NCBI GenBank assembly: GCA_900546875.1 | Contig: URET01000005.1 | Coordinates: forward strand, 1-54,506 | Direction: 5' to 3' | DNA length: 54,506 nucleotides | Origin: an uncultured Eubacteriales bacterium | Lineage (GTDB): Bacteria > Bacillota > Clostridia > Christensenellales > CAG-314 | In this document: positions 18,734-26,870 of the stretch, in pieces | Layout of the letters: each line of letters begins with the position of its first letter | How positions within the stretch are numbered: the first letter of the stretch is position 1 | Notes under the pieces: model-generated | What the model was told of the DNA's origin: nothing | Database searches by the model: none | What the model saw: the letters and a program-made list of their open reading frames with translations, nothing else | Program-made: the position numbers and the translations under genes

Positions 18734-19105
18734 TCACTTGGCATTTTTGCTTTTATAATCTTCTATCGCCTTGTGAATGGCCTCCTCCGCAAGTACGGAA
18801 CAGTGTATCTTCTGTGCGGGCAAACCGTCCAGCTCCTTGATTACGTCGGCATTGGTGAGAGCCAGCGCCTCCTCTACGGTCTTCCCTATTATCATGGTCG
18901 TGGCTGTGCTGCTGCTCGCTACCGCCGCCGCGCATCCGAATGTTTTGAATTTGGCGTCTTTTATTATATTATCTTCTATTTTTAACGTGATCTGCATTAT
19001 GTCACCGCAGGTCGCGTTGCCCACCGTGCCGATACCGTTGTAATTTTCTACCTCTCCTACGTTCTGAGGATTTTCAAAAGCTTTCAGAACTTTCTCGTTA
19101 TACAT
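18734..19105 (-). CDS. iscU: Fe-S cluster scaffold IscU/NifU-like
   Basis: This is the scaffold on which [2Fe-2S] and [4Fe-4S] clusters are assembled from cysteine-desulfurase sulfur. The 123-residue protein has the three conserved cysteines in GNATCGD, FKTFGCAAAVASSS and KIHCSVLAEEA. It lies 16 bp downstream of iscS in the order iscR-iscS-iscU typical of Clostridia. The symbol nifU is also used for this short single-domain form. Confidence 0.96.
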   Translation of the reverse strand: MYNEKVLKAFENPQNVGEVENYNGIGTVGNATCGDIMQITLKIEDNIIKDAKFKTFGCAAAVASSSTATTMIIGKTVEEALALTNADVIKELDGLPAQKIHCSVLAEEAIHKAIEDYKSKNAK

Positions 19106-19121
19106 CTTTCCTCCTCCCTGA

Positions 19122-20279
19122 TCAATTCTTATATAATGGCGACATCCTGCGCAATTTCTCGATAGTCTTCTTCAGCTGCTCAACTGTATAATCCAGTTGT
19201 TCCGCTGTAGTATGTTTACCCAGAGTGAATCTTATCGAACCGTGCGCTGTCTCTACCGGTACACCGATCGCCAGCAGTACGTGCGAAGGATCCAACGACC
19301 CGCTCGAACAGGCCGATCCGCTCGATACCGCTATCCCGGCAAGATCCAAAGTCATAAGGATACTCTCTCCCTCAACGAACTCAAACGTAAAATTCACATT
19401 GTTCGGCAATCTTTTTACTCTGTCTCCGTTAAGGTGAGCGTAGGGTATTTCTTTTTCGACCCTCGAAATGAAATGATCCCTCAGTTCCCTGATCCGGTCG
19501 GAAGTCTCGGACATCTCCCTGACTGCCCTCTCTATTGCACTCCCCATTCCGACGATCCCGGGCACATTCGACGTCCCGCCGCGCATTGTGCGCTCCTGTC
19601 CGCCTCCGGCTATGAGCTTGTCCACTTTTATGCCGTTCCTTATATATAACGCGCCTACTCCCTTCGGCCCGTAAAACTTGTGTGCGGAACATGTCGCCAG
19701 ATCCACTTTCAGTTCCTTTACGTTTACCGGCACCGCCCCCACTGCCTGTACGCAATCCGAGTGAAACAACGCACCCGCTTCATGCGTTGCCTCCGCCAGC
19801 TCCTTCACAGGTTCGAGCGTTCCTATTTCGTTGTTCGCCAACATCACGCTTACAAGCACCGTGTCTTTCCTTATCTTTCTCCTTAACTCATCAACGGTCA
19901 CAAATCCTTCGGGAGTCACTTCAAGCTTCTCGACTTCAAAACCATTCCTGCTCAGCCACACCCCGCTGTTCATCACGGACGGATGCTCTATTGAGGATAT
20001 AAGTATATGCCTCCCCCTTTCCTGCCGCGCAAAAGCTATCCCCTTAAGCGCCCACGTGTTCGCCTCCGATCCGCTTCCCGTAAAATACACCTCATTGGGC
20101 TTGCACCCCAATGCCTCCGCCGTTTGCTGTCTTGCTCTGTCCATTGCAGCCTGTGGCTTGCGCGCAAAATGATGCTGTGAATTAGCGTTGGCAAATTCCT
20201 CCGTAAAATAAGGCATCATATCCTTGAGCACTTCCGGATCCACCGGAGTCGTCGCCGCATGATCCAAATATACTTCCAT
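19122..20279 (-). CDS. iscS: Cysteine desulfurase
   Basis: This PLP enzyme converts cysteine to alanine and passes persulfide sulfur to IscU and tRNA-thiolation systems. Its 385 residues include DHAATTPVDPEV at the N-terminus, the PLP lysine in CSAHKFYGPKGVGALY (about Lys202), and the persulfide-bearing cysteine in SSGSACSSGSLDPSH (about residue 320) of the group I (NifS/IscS) type. It begins directly after the iscR stop codon without a gap. Confidence 0.97.
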   Translation of the reverse strand: MEVYLDHAATTPVDPEVLKDMMPYFTEEFANANSQHHFARKPQAAMDRARQQTAEALGCKPNEVYFTGSGSEANTWALKGIAFARQERGRHILISSIEHPSVMNSGVWLSRNGFEVEKLEVTPEGFVTVDELRRKIRKDTVLVSVMLANNEIGTLEPVKELAEATHEAGALFHSDCVQAVGAVPVNVKELKVDLATCSAHKFYGPKGVGALYIRNGIKVDKLIAGGGQERTMRGGTSNVPGIVGMGSAIERAVREMSETSDRIRELRDHFISRVEKEIPYAHLNGDRVKRLPNNVNFTFEFVEGESILMTLDLAGIAVSSGSACSSGSLDPSHVLLAIGVPVETAHGSIRFTLGKHTTAEQLDYTVEQLKKTIEKLRRMSPLYKN

Positions 20280-20690
20280 CTACTCGTTTTCTCCTTCCTG
20301 TATCAGTTTTTCAAGCGAAACGGAATCCAAGTATCCGTTTATTACATCATATAACCCCTTCCATAATGCGTGCGATACACACACCTCGCTCCTCTTGCAT
20401 TCGTCGCTGAGACAATCAACAAACAATAAATTTCCCTCTACGCTCCTCAGCACTCTGCCTACGCTTATTTCCTTCGGAGCAGCCGATAACCTGTACCCGC
20501 CGGCTGCCCCCCTCGCAGACTCCACTATCCCTTCCTTCCTGAGAAGCGCCATTATCTGCTCGAGATACCCCTCCGATACCCCGGTGACTTCACTCAGATA
20601 TGGAATCCTCACCATCTCTCCGCCTTCATATTTCTCCGCCAGCTGTACCGCTACATACAATCCGTACCTGGCTTTCGTGGACATTTTCAT
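20280..20690 (-). CDS. iscR: Rrf2-family regulator, IscR type
   Basis: This 136-residue Rrf2 protein has an N-terminal winged helix (MSTKARYGLYVAVQLAEKY, then SEGYLEQIMALLRKEGIV and RGAAGGYRL) and three C-terminal cysteines, Cys93, Cys98 and Cys104, in the spacing that binds a [2Fe-2S] cluster in IscR. It heads the iscR-iscS-iscU operon, so autoregulation by Fe-S status is expected. A matching operator overlaps the transcription start. CymR-type regulators lack this cysteine set, which favours IscR. Confidence 0.92.
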   Translation of the reverse strand: MKMSTKARYGLYVAVQLAEKYEGGEMVRIPYLSEVTGVSEGYLEQIMALLRKEGIVESARGAAGGYRLSAAPKEISVGRVLRSVEGNLLFVDCLSDECKRSEVCVSHALWKGLYDVINGYLDSVSLEKLIQEGENE

Positions 20691-20700
20691 ATATGCCTCA

Positions 20701-20722
20701 ATCCATACTATTTTAGTCGGAT
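20701..20722 (-). promoter_or_regulatory. Probable IscR operator
   Basis: The imperfect palindrome ATCCGACTAAAATAGTATGGAT (minus strand; half-sites ATCC.ACTA and TAGT.GGAT, 8 of 11 paired positions) starts just after the -10 box. The GACTA/TAGT core is that of clostridial Rrf2/IscR sites as I know them. Confidence 0.7.
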
Positions 20723-20724
20723 AT

Positions 20725-20753
20725 AGTATACAACCCTTTTATTTTGTTGTCAA
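20725..20753 (-). promoter_or_regulatory. Promoter of iscR-iscS-iscU
   Basis: Minus strand TTGACA (20748-20753), 17-nt spacer, TATACT (20725-20730). The operator lies immediately downstream, so bound regulator would block initiation. Beyond this, the 20691-21002 gap holds only the araC terminator. Confidence 0.85.
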
Positions 20754-20960
20754 CCTTTTTATGCGTCACTTTAAATATTGTCGGCATAACTTGTCCGTAA
20801 AAAACCTCCCGGCTTTCTTTCCGCAATCTCTTTTTGCTTTTTATTTCCGTGAACGCCTTATTTTTCTGTCATGAGCATCGTATCTCAGTAATGGTCTGCG
20901 CACGGAAATTTCTTTCGGGTCTCACGCCGCGCTTTTTTCATGACGCGGTCCAAGGGCAAC

Positions 20961-20985
20961 AAAAAAAAGGCATTGCTGCCTTTTT
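20961..20985 (-). terminator. Terminator of the PocR/AraC gene
   Basis: Minus strand AAAAAGGCA-GCAA-TGCCTTTTT, extended by further T, lies 17 bp past the stop codon at 21003. Confidence 0.85.
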
Positions 20986-21002
20986 ATCTGCCGTTGCCGG
21001 TT

Positions 21003-22322
21003 CTATGCGTCATGTATATTTTCCGTTGAAGGGCTCTTCAACAAAGTATTCTTTTTTTCGGTCATTCTTTTTTCTTTTCTTCTTTTCACGTCAGCTTCAA
21101 GCTTGAAATTCCTCCTGTAAACATTCGGAGAGACCCCGACGAATTTTTTGAACACCTTAGTATAATAGCTTTGATCGGAAAATCCAATTATCCTTGTGAT
21201 CTGCGCCATATCCATACTAAGGTCCTTAAGATAGACCATACTTTCCTCAATACGTATCCTGTTAAGATAATCTATAAACTTTTCGCCGGTTTTCTGCTTG
21301 AATATCCTGCTGAAATAGGACGCGCTGAGAAAAACTTTTTCCGCCACTTCTTTCAGGGTCAGCTCTCTTGTACAGTTCTTTCTGATATACTCCTTAGCCA
21401 TGGTTATAGAATAGTTTATATTTTTATTGGCCTCGTCGTTGAGAGTCAGGAAATTATCTATATATTCGGCAAAAAATCTCAATGCGGCGTCATTGTCCTG
21501 CAGACTTTCCGCTTTGAACATGAATTCGGCGGTATCAAAAAAGATTTCCGAGGCATTATCCTTATTTGCATGGAGCCTGTTCATCATTACTGCAAGCTGG
21601 ATTATCCTGTATTTCAGTACTTTCACGTCGCCGCCGGAAATATACATGATCTCGGACAGCAATTTCCTTGCAGATTCAAGTGCGGTTTTTTTGTCGTTGC
21701 ACTTGACGGCGTTTTCAAACTCGGCCTCGTTGCTGTATGTCTGCAGTCTGTCTAAATCGGTCTCGGCTTTTTTCCTCATTTCGTCGAACTGATCCTTGCC
21801 CGCAAAATAGCTGTATTCCGGCAAACTCTCTTTCTCGGGAAAAGACACGTCCTCCAAAGACATCTCCCCGTGAAACATTTTTACAAGACTTATCAGCGCC
21901 GCAATCTTCTCATACGAATACACGGGTAGCCTCCGAAGATTTTCATTCAGCTTTTCCCTGTCTACGCCTATGCGCAACGCCGATTCGTTTATATAATTCT
22001 CATTCATCGTACTGTTTTTCACGAAAAACGGCTGCACCAATAAGGTGCCTTTGTATTGGGATTTCACATATATAGGCGCCGCGATCAGGGATAACCCGAA
22101 TTTGCACTTTATCACCGAAGAAGACCCGGTGAATATTATCGACCTCGACGCGGCTTCAAGACAGGAATAACATTTCCTTGTGTTGAAATACGGACAGCTT
22201 GATACAGTACACGGATTTGAAATCAGTCCGCCCGTTTTCAAAAAAAAGAGTTCCACCCCGGTCGCTTCCGAAAATATCCTCAATTTATCACCGAGTATGT
22301 TTCTCATTTTTTCTTTTTTCAT
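21003..22322 (-). CDS. PocR-domain AraC-family transcriptional regulator
   Basis: This 439-residue protein has three parts. Residues about 8-165 form a PocR-type sensory domain with the cysteine-bearing segment SSCPYFNTRKCYSC followed by the KCKFGLSLIAAPI and LVQPFFV strands. A helical middle region lacks known motifs. Residues about 315-415 form an AraC double HTH (LTLKEVAEKVFLSASYFSRI, then IIGFSDQSYYTKVFKKFVG). PocR domains are associated with sensing small molecules such as 1,2-propanediol or aldehydes. No metabolic target lies beside it. It is monocistronic, with its own promoter and terminator. The Lys/Arg-rich C-terminal 35 residues extend beyond the HTH. Confidence 0.9.
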   Translation of the reverse strand: MKKEKMRNILGDKLRIFSEATGVELFFLKTGGLISNPCTVSSCPYFNTRKCYSCLEAASRSIIFTGSSSVIKCKFGLSLIAAPIYVKSQYKGTLLVQPFFVKNSTMNENYINESALRIGVDREKLNENLRRLPVYSYEKIAALISLVKMFHGEMSLEDVSFPEKESLPEYSYFAGKDQFDEMRKKAETDLDRLQTYSNEAEFENAVKCNDKKTALESARKLLSEIMYISGGDVKVLKYRIIQLAVMMNRLHANKDNASEIFFDTAEFMFKAESLQDNDAALRFFAEYIDNFLTLNDEANKNINYSITMAKEYIRKNCTRELTLKEVAEKVFLSASYFSRIFKQKTGEKFIDYLNRIRIEESMVYLKDLSMDMAQITRIIGFSDQSYYTKVFKKFVGVSPNVYRRNFKLEADVKRRKEKRMTEKKNTLLKSPSTENIHDA

Positions 22323-22356
22323 ATTTTACTCCCCCGTAATATTATCGCACCCTGCT

Positions 22357-22385
22357 ATTATGACAAATTTTTTCTATTCTGTCAA
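22357..22385 (-). promoter_or_regulatory. Promoter of the PocR/AraC gene
   Basis: Minus strand TTGACA (22380-22385), 17-nt spacer, CATAAT (22357-22362). The remainder of the 22323-22648 gap is AT-rich and holds the glyA terminator. Confidence 0.75.
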
Positions 22386-22550
22386 CTCTATAAAAAGTAT
22401 GCCGTTTATTTTTTACCTTTTTTAACTATATTACTGCTAAAAAAACTTGATTTTAGTTATTTGTTGTCTATTTAAATAAAAATCACGTTTAATATTATTT
22501 TGCTAATATAACTCAACCTTCATTCTTTCCTGCAAAAATCACGTTCGCAA

Positions 22551-22581
22551 CAAAAAGGAGACCCGTTTCCGGACCTCCTTT
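22551..22581 (-). terminator. Terminator of the frr-aspS-glyA group
   Basis: Minus strand 12-bp stem with two wobble pairs (AAAGGAGGTCCG with CGGGTCTCCTTT), GAAA loop, then TTTTTG. It lies about 70 bp after glyA. Confidence 0.9.
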
Positions 22582-22648
22582 ACGTTTCGATATATGTTAT
22601 ACGGCCAGATGCCTGCTGACGTATGCCCCTCAGGCGCTTTTACGTTTT

Positions 22649-23902
22649 TTATTCAAGAATATCGTTTTCATAAAGCGGGAAACGCGAGGTGAGCTCAAGC
22701 ACCTTTTTGCTGCATCTTTCTTTTGCCGCGTCTCCGTTTTTGATGATATCTGCTATTATTTCGCCTATAACTTTCATTTCCTCTTCTTTCATGCCTCTCG
22801 TCGTCACGCTGGGCGTCCCTATCCTTATACCGCTGGTAACGTTCGGGCTCTGAGTATCGAAGGGAATACCGTTTTTATTTACGGTAAGATGGATCTCGTC
22901 AAGTCTTGCCTCGAGTTCTTTGCCCGTGATGCCGTCTCTTGTAAGATCTACAAGAATAAGATGGTTATCCGTTCCGCCGGAAACAAGCTTCACTCCGTTT
23001 TCCATAAGCGTTTCGGCAAGCTTGGCCGCGTTCGCCTTGACCTGACGCTGATATGCCTTGAAATCATCAGACAAGGCTTCCTTAAGACATACCGCTTTCG
23101 CTCCGATTATATGCATCAGCGGTCCCCCCTGTATCCCCGGGAATACGGCTTTGTCGATAGCTTTTGCATACTGTTCCTTGCACAGTATCATACCGCCCCT
23201 CGGTCCGCGCAGGGTTTTATGAGTAGTCGTGGTAACGACATCCGCATAAGGCACGGGATTCATATGCAGTCCTGCAGCCACAAGTCCGGCTATATGCGCC
23301 ATATCTACCATGAGTATTGCCCCGCATTCGTCTGCTATCTCTCTGAACTTCTTAAAATCGATTTCTCTCGGGTATGCGCTCGCACCCGCTACTATTATCT
23401 GAGGATGACATTCTCCTGCTGTTTTCCTGAGTTCGTCGTAATCTATCCTGCAGTCTGCAGGACTTACTCCGTAAGGCACTACGTTGAAATATTTCCCGGA
23501 AATATTCACTTTGCTGCCGTGAGTAAGGTGTCCGCCGTGGGCAAGGTTCATACCGAGTATGGTATCGCCGGGCTTGAGAAACGCAAAGTATACCGATAAA
23601 TTCGCCTGTGCTCCGCTATGAGGCTGTACGTTGGCATGTTCAGCTCCGAAAAGCTCCTTTGCTCTGTTCCTCGCCAATTCTTCGGTCATATCCACATATG
23701 TGCACCCGCCGTAATATCTTTTCCCGGGATATCCCTCGGCGTACTTGTTTGTCAGGTGGCTGCCCATTGCCGCCATGACCGCGGGAGAAACAAAGTTCTC
23801 ACTGGCTATCAGTTCGATATTTTCTCTCTGCCGTTTGAGTTCCAAAGCATATGTCTCATAAAGCTCGGGATCTTTTTCCTTCAAAGTTTTGAAGTCAATC
23901 AT
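22649..23902 (-). CDS. glyA: Serine hydroxymethyltransferase
   Basis: GlyA is a PLP enzyme converting serine and tetrahydrofolate to glycine and methylene-tetrahydrofolate. With the start at 23902 it has 417 residues, the family length. Motifs: IELIASENFVS, NKYAEGYPGKRYYGG, the PLP lysine in VVTTTTHKTLRGPRGG (about Lys228), and GTPSVTTRGM. The start is chosen because AGGAG lies 8 nt upstream. An in-frame ATG at 23953 would add 17 unconserved residues and overlap the thioredoxin-like gene stop (ATGA), so that alternative cannot be excluded. It is the last gene of the frr-orf68-aspS-rseC-trx-glyA group. Confidence 0.97.
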   Translation of the reverse strand: MIDFKTLKEKDPELYETYALELKRQRENIELIASENFVSPAVMAAMGSHLTNKYAEGYPGKRYYGGCTYVDMTEELARNRAKELFGAEHANVQPHSGAQANLSVYFAFLKPGDTILGMNLAHGGHLTHGSKVNISGKYFNVVPYGVSPADCRIDYDELRKTAGECHPQIIVAGASAYPREIDFKKFREIADECGAILMVDMAHIAGLVAAGLHMNPVPYADVVTTTTHKTLRGPRGGMILCKEQYAKAIDKAVFPGIQGGPLMHIIGAKAVCLKEALSDDFKAYQRQVKANAAKLAETLMENGVKLVSGGTDNHLILVDLTRDGITGKELEARLDEIHLTVNKNGIPFDTQSPNVTSGIRIGTPSVTTRGMKEEEMKVIGEIIADIIKNGDAAKERCSKKVLELTSRFPLYENDILE

Positions 23903-23949
23903 ATCAAAATCTCCTGTTTTTGTATTGACGGCTTTTTCTGCCGCTGAAT

Positions 23950-24258
23950 TCATTTAAGTTGGGCAACAAGCTGATCCTCGGGCAAATACCCTTCGATCTT
24001 TTTTATCGGTTCGCCTTTTTCAAAAACTGCGACAGTCGGAACAGATTCTACTTTGTAGATCACAAAAAGCTCCTTCGACTCGTCTACATTTACGTACCCG
24101 ATACGCTCTACGCCGGCTTTCACGGCTGCGGACCGGACCGTCTCTTTCATCGCTCTGCACTGGGCTACCCAATCCGCGTAAAAATAAACGATGCTTCTGC
24201 CCTCTCCGTATATTAGCTCCTTGAAGGCAACTATACTCGGTTTTTGCTCAGCCATCAT
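23950..24258 (-). CDS. Thioredoxin-fold protein lacking the first active-site cysteine
   Basis: This 102-residue protein has the thioredoxin fold: VYFYADWVAQC (residues 24-34), a VNVDESKEL strand and the cis-proline loop SVPTVAVF (about 71-78). The active site is WVAQC, not WCGPC, so only the resolving cysteine (Cys34) remains. It cannot act as a classical dithiol reductase. A monothiol, chaperone or redox-partner role is inference. It overlaps the rseC gene by 11 bp and ends against glyA. AGGAGG precedes two consecutive ATGs. Confidence 0.85.
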   Translation of the reverse strand: MMAEQKPSIVAFKELIYGEGRSIVYFYADWVAQCRAMKETVRSAAVKAGVERIGYVNVDESKELFVIYKVESVPTVAVFEKGEPIKKIEGYLPEDQLVAQLK

Positions 24259-24673
24259 TTACCTCCTCGATTTTTTTCTTTATTACCGAAACTATTTCGG
24301 GTTGCAGTTTTTTCTTCCCCCATTTCCTGTCTAGCACCCTGAGCGGGATATATCCTATCCCCACCCCGGCAAGCAGACTGAAAAATATCGCCCATTCCGG
24401 CGCTGACAAAAAGTATGCGATCAACATCGCCGCTATGCCGAAAACCAGCGGAAGTATATACGCCGCAAACGACGCCTTTACTACACTGCCGCTCATATTC
24501 ACTTCAACTTCATCGTTTATTTCCGCGCCTACCGTATTTTTCAGTTCGATATCTATATGCGGATCCCCCGGCTTCATTGCACACATTCCGCAATCCCCGC
24601 ACGCGCTCTTACGCATAAATCGCACGGTAACGTAAGTCCCTTTTTTATTTATTACCTTTCCCGTTTCCGTCAT
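24248..24673 (-). CDS. RseC/SoxR-reducing-system family membrane protein
   Basis: The 141 residues match the RseC/MucC family: an N-terminal soluble domain with the cysteine triad SACGDCGMC (Cys25, Cys28, Cys31), then two transmembrane helices (about residues 67-84 and 90-106) and a charged tail. In proteobacteria RseC acts with the Rsx/Rnf complex in reducing SoxR; clostridial homologues are mostly uncharacterised. The start overlaps the aspS stop (ATGA) and the end overlaps the thioredoxin-like gene, so two redox-type proteins are translationally coupled to aspartyl-tRNA synthetase. Confidence 0.88.
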   Translation of the reverse strand: MTETGKVINKKGTYVTVRFMRKSACGDCGMCAMKPGDPHIDIELKNTVGAEINDEVEVNMSGSVVKASFAAYILPLVFGIAAMLIAYFLSAPEWAIFFSLLAGVGIGYIPLRVLDRKWGKKKLQPEIVSVIKKKIEEVNDG

Positions 24674-26472
24674 TTGTTTTCGTAATCAAAATATTTTATC
24701 GACAATTCCCTGAGCTGCTTCTCCTCCACCTCGGAAGGCGCCTGACTCATTACGCAACTCGCATTCTGTATCTTCGGAAACGCTATCACGTCTCTTATGC
24801 TCTGTGCGCCGCAAAGCTGCATTATCAATCTGTCAAAACCGAATGCAAGTCCTCCGTGAGGTGGCGTGCCGTACTTGAAAGCGTCCACAAAATATCCGAA
24901 TTTGTCTTTGATCTGTTCTTCGGTGAAACCGAGGGTCTCAAACATCAGCTCCTGCACCTCTCTGCTGTATATCCTGAGACTCCCTCCGCCGACTTCTTCT
25001 CCGTTTATGACAAGATCGTAAGCCTTTGCCCTGACTGCCGCCGGATCGGTTTTCATTAGCGGAAGATCCTCGTTCTTGGGACTCGTGAACGGATGATGCT
25101 TCGCCACCAGACGCCCCTCTTCCTCACTGTATTCAAAAAGCGGAAAGTCTACTATCCAGGTGACCGCAAATCCGTCGTCTTTTATGAGCCCGAAACGCTC
25201 CGCCAGTTCGCAACGAAGCGCACCGACAGCTGTCTGTGCTCTTTCGGTGTCTGCGTCTGCCACGACAAAAAGCACATCGCCTTCTTGTAATCCCGTCAGC
25301 TCCCTGAGCTTATCAAGACTTTCCCGGTTCATTTTTGACGCAAAGCTGCTTCTCACGGTCTGATCGCTTCCTTCGGCAAGCCATGCTACGCCTTTGACTC
25401 CGTATGCTTTGATAAATTCGTTGAGTTTGTCGAAATCTTTCCTGGAAAGAGACTTTTCCTTCCCCTCAAGCTTTATCGCCTGTACGCTGCCGCCGGCCTG
25501 TACTGCGTTTTCAAAAACCGTGAACCCGCTCTCCCTGACTGCTTCGCTGACATCTTTGATCTTCATGTCAAATCTCAGGTCAGGCTTGTCGCTTCCATAG
25601 CCCGCCATCGCTTCTGCATATGTCATTCTTCTGAAAGGCGCGGGAAGCTCGATATTCCTTATATCCCTGAACAGCTTGATGATAAGTCCCTCAGCAATGT
25701 TCATAACGTCTTCTTCACTGTCTACAAAGCTCATCTCAAGGTCAATCTGAGTAAATTCGGGCTGTCTGTTGGCTCTGAGGTCCTCGTCGCGGAAACACTT
25801 CACTATCTGATAATATCTGTCCATCCCCCCGATCATCAACAGCTGCTTGTAAAGCTGCGGCGACTGCGGAAGCGCATAGTATTTATTCGGATGCACACGG
25901 CTGGGCACTAAATAATCCCTCGCTCCTTCCGGCGTGGACTTCCCGAGAAAAGGAGTCTCTATCTCAAGAAAGCCCTCTTGCGTAAGGTACTCTCTTATCG
26001 AGTATGCAGCCTTGCTCCTTATCATAAGATTATGCTGCAGATCGGCTCTCCTTAAATCAAGGTACCTGTACTTCAGCCGCAACAGTTCTCCTGCCGTTAT
26101 ATCTCCCACTACAAACGGAAGCGTGTCTGATTCGGAAAGTATCCTGAGCTCGTCTGCCACTACTTCTATTTCGCCCGTCTCCATATTCGGGTTAACATTG
26201 TCTCCGACCCTTCTTCTTACTTTGCCCCTTACCGCTATTACATATTCCATCTTTATCGAAGAAGCCTTTTCAAAAAGCTGCTTGTCGGTGGTCTCTGAAT
26301 CAAATACCGCCTGAACTATCCCGCTCCTGTCTCTGAGCTGCACGAATATCAGACTGCCAAGGTCCCTGCGCCTGTTTACCCAGCCCATTATCACAACTTC
26401 TTTTCCTATACTGTCGGCACGCAATTCTCCGCACATCGCCGTGCGTTTCATCCCAGTTAAAAATTCAACCAT
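24670..26472 (-). CDS. aspS: Aspartyl-tRNA synthetase
   Basis: This class II synthetase charges tRNA-Asp (and tRNA-Asn in non-discriminating forms). The 600 residues comprise an N-terminal OB anticodon domain (GWVNRRRDLGSLIFVQLRDR), motif 2 (KCFRDEDLRANRQPEFTQID), a bacterial GAD insertion (about residues 290-410) and motif 3 (GGLAFGFDRLIMQLCG). The ATG at 26472 has AAGGGG upstream. Conserved similarity starts at MKRTAMCGELR eight residues later (26451), so the true start could be there. Confidence 0.97.
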   Translation of the reverse strand: MVEFLTGMKRTAMCGELRADSIGKEVVIMGWVNRRRDLGSLIFVQLRDRSGIVQAVFDSETTDKQLFEKASSIKMEYVIAVRGKVRRRVGDNVNPNMETGEIEVVADELRILSESDTLPFVVGDITAGELLRLKYRYLDLRRADLQHNLMIRSKAAYSIREYLTQEGFLEIETPFLGKSTPEGARDYLVPSRVHPNKYYALPQSPQLYKQLLMIGGMDRYYQIVKCFRDEDLRANRQPEFTQIDLEMSFVDSEEDVMNIAEGLIIKLFRDIRNIELPAPFRRMTYAEAMAGYGSDKPDLRFDMKIKDVSEAVRESGFTVFENAVQAGGSVQAIKLEGKEKSLSRKDFDKLNEFIKAYGVKGVAWLAEGSDQTVRSSFASKMNRESLDKLRELTGLQEGDVLFVVADADTERAQTAVGALRCELAERFGLIKDDGFAVTWIVDFPLFEYSEEEGRLVAKHHPFTSPKNEDLPLMKTDPAAVRAKAYDLVINGEEVGGGSLRIYSREVQELMFETLGFTEEQIKDKFGYFVDAFKYGTPPHGGLAFGFDRLIMQLCGAQSIRDVIAFPKIQNASCVMSQAPSEVEEKQLRELSIKYFDYENK

Positions 26473-26650
26473 ATCCCCTTCTTACCTTATTTCCTTCTTG
26501 TCTTTTTACTTTCCTTTTAACGCTTTTCTTTTTTCCATTTTTATCCTTTTCCCCACCTTACTTCTCCTTCCCTCTTCCTGCATACTTGCAAACGGCGGTC
26601 AACAGACATTCCGCTCTTTGCTCTTTGCTTTTTCCTTTATATTACAAACT

Positions 26651-26675
26651 CCGCTTGAATGTTTCATTCAAGCGG
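26651..26675 (-). terminator. Hairpin overlapping the orf68 stop codon
   Basis: An 11-bp perfect stem (CCGCTTGAATG with CATTCAAGCGG, AAA loop) includes the stop codon of the 68-residue gene. On the minus strand AGTTTG follows, a weak T-run, so partial termination before aspS is possible. The rest of the 26473-26650 gap is pyrimidine-rich (plus strand), with no other feature. Confidence 0.55.
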
Positions 26676-26870
26676 GCGAGTCAAAAATTCAGAATAAACT
26701 ACTATTACCTTTCTGCCCTCGTATCTGACAGCCGTCACAAGTCTGACGTTTGCATGTTTCTGTTTTGTTCCCGTGTTGTTTTCCGTTTCTGTTTCATATC
26801 CTTTGCCGGCAAGCTCACCGAGAACATATTCGAGAGGCTTCCCGATGTATTCTCTGCCGGTCTCAGACAT
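26664..26870 (-). CDS. Small conserved-type protein between frr and aspS, unknown function
   Basis: This 68-residue protein starts inside the last codons of frr (8-bp overlap), supporting real coupled translation. It has an N-terminal PLEYVLGELAGKGYETE helix-like segment, a Thr/Asn/Gln/Lys-rich loop and a C-terminal strand pair (NVRLVTAVRYEGRKVIVVYSEF). Short proteins of this layout (GxPLEEVL...V-rich strands) occur beside frr/uppS in other Clostridia as far as I recall, but I know no function. There is no cysteine, signal peptide or membrane segment. A hairpin overlaps its stop codon. Confidence 0.7.
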   Translation of the reverse strand: MSETGREYIGKPLEYVLGELAGKGYETETENNTGTKQKHANVRLVTAVRYEGRKVIVVYSEFLTRPLE

